Source: Nemertoderma westbladi
Lineage: Eukaryota; Xenacoelomorpha; Nemertodermatida; Nemertodermatidae
Assembly: GCA_032718475.1 (NCBI GenBank)
Contig: JAUCBJ010008028.1
Span: 1-42,953 of the forward strand
DNA: 42,953 nt
Reading direction: 5' to 3'
Made by a program: the position numbers and the translations under genes. Shown piece by piece: positions 38,247 through 42,953 of this stretch. How positions within the stretch are numbered: position 1 is the stretch's first letter; the number at the start of each line of letters is the position of its first letter. The notes under the pieces were generated by a model. It was not told where the DNA came from. It was given only the letters and a program-made list of their open reading frames with translations, and did not search any database.

Positions 38247-41097
38247 GTTGATATATTATTTAATTTTTGCTTCATGTAACCACTTATTTACATTTCTTGA
38301 AATATTTATTAACAAATAATTATTAATTAATAATTATTTATTACATATGAAAAAAGTATAATTTGTTTTCACTATTCTCGAAGTATTTTATTTACCGAAA
38401 CTCAGCGAGGTTAAAAATGGAATTTAAAAAATATAATAATATTAACAATATTGAAAAAAATGTTCCACATTTTTTCCCATGTAATATAATATAATTTTAG
38501 CTAAACATATAAACGTTTAGCTACCCGGGATCGGCGGCCGCACTAAGGCGGCACCTAACTCATCACACTAGCACTTAGCTAAGTTATTAACTCAAGTCGA
38601 GACAAGATAGAGATGACCCAGAACACGTTCGTGGGGCCTTCGCGCACACATAAACGTTTTATGTACCAAGTTAGGTTCAATTTCATCGAAGATTGACAGA
38701 CTTATTAGCGTTTAAACATTTTATACAACGACGACGACAACAGACGGATACCTGATTATAGAACTATAAAAAGCTGTAAAGAATATCCCAGGACTCAAGG
38801 ATCTTATGGGCGAGTCCAAAGCCTTGAAGAAGTCTACAAAGATGATGTCTAGACCATCAACCATCATCTTTACACTATAATTGTTGCATTGAAGCTGCAC
38901 ATTGAGATGCATAATGCTGGCTTAACAAAAATATTTTGTCACCCCCGTGCAATCCACAATTGGCAAGCCCAATGCAGCGTGCATTAAGAATGCTGTGCCG
39001 GCTTATCAACAAAGTTGCACCGCCACAACTCCCTATCACCCATGATTTTCGCGAGATTATCTGCATCTTCAAGGCCAGTGTTCTAGAGATGTATTATATT
39101 ATATATTATATTATATTATATATAGAGATATATAACTGCTTGGAGATGTTTGCATTGTACTTGACCTATTCAACCGGTTCATCATTTTTGCTGTTTTATA
39201 TCTTTGCTGCAATCGCATTCAGGGAATGCATTCCTGTTTAACGATATGACGCGCAGGGTACAAGCAACCAACAATCTAATTTACTGTGCTGCACCCTTTC
39301 ACCCCATACACGGGGAAAGGGTTCAATAGTTTTAAGCATTCATGAATATTGAGTACCTCTATAATAACACCACAAATTTTAACAATTTAACATAAACTAC
39401 AGCTATTTCGACTCAGAAAGTATTGCATCATATCACCTGTGGGGATGTCTTCCGTGAGGATGTGGGAGAAATACCATTGATATAGCGAAGTCGACATAGT
39501 CAATTATTATTAACCCACTCAGTAGCGGTAGATTGTCTTACACTAGAACCTTTTGGTCAATTCTCTAACACACATACAATATTAAATATATAGTTAGTTA
39601 TACTGTATAACTAACTATATATTTTATAGTTAGGTAGTTATAGGTTGTTGTAGTTAGGTAGTTATTATATACTATATGAAAAAATTATCATCGAATTAGA
39701 ATCTAATAAACTTTTTTGAATGTATTAAAAGGTTATTGGAGTTTCAGAGCACAGTTTTTATTTTTTTACGGTGTTTGAAAAATTAGTGCAGTACAGTATT
39801 CTAGAATATTAAACACTTAAAAAAGTCAGAAATATAGCGGTTTTAGGGTTATTATGATTTTCGGGGTCAGTAAATTTAATGAAACACTATAAATATAAAT
39901 TCGCTCGGTAAAGCGAAATGTAAGATTACACAACCCAATTTGAACTTAACATGTGCCAACAGCCAGCACATTTCAAAGAATTGAAAATGGCTCAAATACA
40001 TTGATTTTCCGTTTATTAATGTGGCCATGGTAGCTGATATTAATGCAACATAAACCAATGTCGCTCAATAAACAGATGTTGAGGTCAGATCCCACCGCCC
40101 CTTTTGATCGCCCCTTGAATGCCACCTACACTGTACTTTTACATATCACATGATTTGTAGTTTGTGCTTTTGTGATGTAAAAGTACATAACTTTTCATTT
40201 ATTGTTCTTTAATTTTTGACAGCGAGTTCGAGTAGATCAAGGTCTCTAACCCTTACCGCATAAACACTTAATTTTCATAAAATCTTAATTACATCGATGA
40301 AACATAGAGATAGTTTAGCCTTCTTATTTGTGAGTAGCTGAATTATATTTGTAATATTGGACTATATATAAAAAATTTTCAAATGGATAGATATTATATC
40401 CTATAATAACTCATTCCATACGGATACCTGTCTAAGTATTAATTATTTTGTTCAGTGTCTGCAATAATTACAGCAACTAACACCTCCAGTAAAGAGGTGA
40501 ACCCACTACATTTTTTCTCATGTATTTTTTCAGGTTTGGTTCCAAAATCGTCGAATGAAAGACAAACGCCAGAGACAAGCGCTCCTCTGGCCCTACTTAG
40601 ACCCCTACTACTACGCCTACCTGGTGAGTCGGGGGATCATCCCGGTGACGTCACCACCCCCTGGTGGACTACCGGGGCTACCCGAAGTCACTCCGACTAT
40701 CGCGGAATACAGGAACAAACCCCCAACCCAAAGACTGGCGCCCCAGTTCCACCAATCAGGCGAGCTCCAGGCTGTGTTTGAATTTCCCGCGTTAGGTCGC
40801 GAGCCTTTGTTTCGAACTGGGGACTATACGTTCCCCGCTGGGTACCCCTCCTGTCACCCCGGGGTGCCTCTCCCCCCAGTACTGAACCCCCAGCCTATAG
40901 TTCCTATCCCCCTAGTTAACAAACACCAGTATTACCCAGGTAACACACAAAAGCGCCATACAGACTTCACTATGGATGCGATCATCGGCAACAAACAACA
41001 GAAAATGGACTGTGGCAGAACACTAAATGTAAATAACTCATCATTTGGTCAAGGGACATTGCCCGGTCATTTAGTAGTTGATTTCGCGCGGCAGTGA
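38004..41097 (+). CDS. Evx: Even-skipped (Evx) class homeobox transcription factor
   Basis: Two exons, 38004-38246 and 40534-41097, total 268 aa. DNA-binding regulator of axial and neural patterning in the Evx/eve family. The homeodomain covers about residues 36-95, with RYRTAF in the N-terminal arm, [20 protein letters not shown] and recognition helix [14 protein letters not shown]. The next residues ([14 protein letters not shown]) match the Evx-specific extension. The phase-0 intron (AAG|GTTGAT, TTTTCAG|GTTTGG) falls between homeodomain positions 46 and 47, the place I recall for Evx genes. Only 35 residues precede the homeodomain if the ATG at 38004 is the start, so a further 5' exon is possible. 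The C-terminal part is proline-rich with no Groucho motif seen. The stop is TGA at 41095. Confidence 0.95.
38875..39090 (-). mobile_element. LINE family B 3' fragment in the Evx intron
   Basis: Minus-strand translation includes [19 protein letters not shown], matching the other family B copies, with the 3' end toward 38875. Confidence 0.65.
39586..39622. repeat. Perfect 37-bp palindrome
   Basis: TATAGTTAGTTATAC and its exact reverse complement around a single T, extended by AT pairs on both sides. Related TAGTTAGGTAGTTA units follow to about 39665. Confidence 0.85.
40534..41097 (+). CDS. Evx: Evx exon 2 (homeodomain helix 3 and C-terminus)
   Basis: 564 bp including the stop. Starts directly at Val47 of the homeodomain after a polypyrimidine-rich acceptor. 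Confidence 0.95.
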   Translation, partial: VWFQNRRMKDKRQRQALLWPYLDPYYYAYLVSRGIIPVTSPPPGGLPGLPEVTPTIAEYRNKPPTQRLAPQFHQSGELQAVFEFPALGREPLFRTGDYTFPAGYPSCHPGVPLPPVLNPQPIVPIPLVNKHQYYPGNTQKRHTDFTMDAIIGNKQQKMDCGRTLNVNNSSFGQGTLPGHLVVDFARQ

Positions 41098-41292
41098 AAT
41101 GGGAGATTAAATAATAATAATCTAGAACAATTTTAATGGTGGGACATCCAAACTGAAGTTGGTGTTTATGAAAAATGATTATATTGTGGTGTATTTTAAT
41201 TTGCTCAGCAGAGTGATAGTGTATCAACCTCACGCATCAAAAAGTGTTGCGGGATGAATTATATTGACATATGGCAGCTCATTACATTGACA

Positions 41293-41298
41293 AATAAA
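41293..41298 (+). promoter_or_regulatory. Poly(A) signal of Evx
   Basis: AATAAA about 195 bp after the stop codon. Confidence 0.5.
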
Positions 41299-42345
41299 AT
41301 ATAATAATATTAAAAATAACTGAATATATTTCCAAGTCGCTTTAAAGTGTTCCAATTAATTTTTTACAATTAATACCTTATTTAAATCAGTCACTTTTGT
41401 TGTACTACTATTTTAAATTGATAATATTATAAGCATTAAAAAATAGTTTAAATTAAAAAATAGATACTATATCATGTAGATAATCAAATAAATTCGTGTT
41501 AACTGATAAGGATACATTCTACCGGTATATACGAATACAGTTATATTAAATAAATTTATACAATACGAATATGAATTTTTGAGTTTATACTTACCAATGA
41601 TGCTTACTTACTATTAATTTATGTATACTTTATATCATTCTATATTATATGTTTTACGTGTATTTATTTTGTGCTTCGATGTGTACAATCGCTCTATTAT
41701 TACACATACAGATTAAATCTATTTATAATAACAGCAAACATGTTTCACACTTTAAAAGGGAAATTATCACATCACACCCCAAAATGCAAACGGACATACT
41801 GAATTCATATATCGGCCACACCACCGCTAGGATGTTCCTCGGCATTATTAAACCCGTGTCTTTCAGCAGCTGTTTTTGGGATGTCAATAGCTGACCAGAG
41901 CAAGATCACCCACAGGTTGATCAAATCTCTGAGTGACCGACAAATCCCATCCGTCGACCTTTAAACCCATTAAAACCCAAAGAACCCGAAACTTCCCAAT
42001 AAAAATATCCCAATTTAACATGACCTTATAGCGGATTTTCTATTATAATTTATATAACATTATTATCACACTTATACAAGTCAGTATGCACATATAATCA
42101 AAACCAGCTTCTAATCCAGCTTCTAAATCGTGTTACAATTCCGTAACAACTGGTGCTCAGACCCAGCGAAACTAAAAGGAAAGGTTCGAGAGAGTATTCC
42201 ACCATGGGAGTTAGTGTGGCGCACTCCTTGCCTTACAGATAACAGCCAAGAGCCTTCATACGGTGTTTCGTGTTTCATGTTCACCTATAACTTTACTTTA
42301 CTTTACTTCTATAACTCTTATACTATCCAATCAGAGCCCTTGAAT
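41299..42345. other. Downstream of Evx, AT-rich, nothing recognised
   Basis: Short chance frames only; no supported gene or repeat. Confidence 0.5.
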
Positions 42346-42371
42346 GGGGGGGGGGGGGGGGGGGGGGGGGG
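42346..42371. repeat. Poly-G tract, 26 bases
   Basis: Uninterrupted G run; no family C core sequence recognised next to it. Confidence 0.95.
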
Positions 42372-42489
42372 AGTTGCAAATGATAAAATTAAAAAAAACA
42401 TAAACAAATCATTAATTTGAATAAATTTTAAAGTCTTTACTTAGAAAACTGCTGCTTGCTATATTACCAGCAGATGCAGATTGCAGTAT

Positions 42490-42953
42490 AACAACTGTAC
42501 TACTACTAGGTCGAGCGAACTCGGACAGTGCAAATAAGATCCTTCCAGGCTTCCCGATTCTCCATAGTTGTCGCAATTGTATCCCTTTCAAGTTGATCTA
42601 TATATGTTATGGCCGGTCGTCCACGACTACTCTTTCCATGAGTTGGTTGCCAGAAAAGTAGATTTGGTATGACCTCGTCTTTACTTCGCCAGCAGTGCCC
42701 ACTGAATCGTAATCTGCGTTCACGGAGGGTGGTTGATACAGGTGGTATTGTACCATAAAGCTTGGCGTTTGTCATGTGTTGTCTCCAGCTGATGTGTAGG
42801 GCTGCCCTTAGTAGTCTTGTGTAACAACCATCAATTCGTTGTTCAAGTGATTTAGTCAGTGTCCAGGTCTCACCCCCGTATAAAAACTACAATTTCCACT
42901 GTGGCTCGAAAGAACTTAGTCTTCAGGTGCCTGGAGAGATCTGATTTCCAGAT
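42490..42953 (-). mobile_element. LINE family A reverse-transcriptase 3' end, continuing past the window
   Basis: Minus-strand frame gives [55 protein letters not shown] and [13 protein letters not shown], with a (TAG)n-type 3' tail at 42497-42510. Upstream (42800-42953) it aligns with 17693-17830 but is shifted in frame, so the copy is inactive. Unlike the 17680 copy it is not interrupted at the ATGGTAC site. Confidence 0.88.

Larger units (their letters stand above)
38247..40533. other. Evx intron, 2.3 kb, inside the homeobox
   Basis: Contains a GC-rich island near 38520-38660, a LINE family B fragment (38875-39090), a TA-rich stretch (39095-39130) and a palindrome (39586-39622). No exon recognised. 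Confidence 0.7.

Noticed and set aside
39876-40058. Short minus-strand frame in the Evx intron
   Set aside because: No start context, domain or splice support; chance frame in AT-rich sequence.

Overview
This is a stretch of an animal nuclear genome. It has spliced genes with phase-consistent GT-AG introns, tRNA-derived SINEs, LINE reverse-transcriptase debris, long minisatellites and an even-skipped (Evx) homeobox gene. The AT-rich introns, the Evx gene and the repeat load suggest a marine invertebrate, but I cannot name the phylum from this sequence. Four genes are well supported.

(1) A giant spectrin-repeat gene lies on the minus strand from 35217 down to 2971. I assembled 22 internal exons (6,638 bp, about 2,212 residues) whose splice phases agree at every junction. 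Neither end of the gene is in view. The rod is built from a super-repeat of about 323 residues, equal to three spectrin repeats. A nesprin (SYNE)-like protein is my best guess.

(2) Its 13.1-kb intron (3980-17080) holds, on the plus strand, a six-exon SMYD5-like SET/MYND lysine methyltransferase gene (4813-11134, 649 aa) with an unusual second MYND finger at its C-terminus. (3) The 3.5-kb last intron of that gene holds an intronless, divergent alpha-tubulin gene (7985-9340). The arrangement is a gene within a gene within a gene. (4) A two-exon Evx homeobox gene (38004-41097, plus strand) lies beyond the 5'-most visible spectrin exon. At the left edge (5-853) is an open frame with two tandem zinc knuckles, possibly from a mobile element.

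The remainder is mostly repeat. About 60 copies of a 63-bp unit (13199-17004) and about 50 copies of a 36-bp unit (31497-33289) each sit inside a tRNA-derived SINE, at a corresponding place in the SINE body. A perfect (GGTC)155 tract (22779-23398) begins at position +5 of a spectrin 5' splice site. There are two visible nested insertions (LINE in LINE, SINE in SINE) with target-site duplications, a foldback element with 63-bp terminal inverted repeats, and a dispersed element family bounded by long poly-G/poly-C tracts. Left to right: zinc-knuckle ORF; 3' spectrin exons; SMYD5-like gene with nested tubulin; 63-bp array; main run of spectrin exons interrupted by LINEs and (GGTC)n; 36-bp array; foldback element; 5' spectrin exons; SINEs; Evx; LINE fragment at the right edge.
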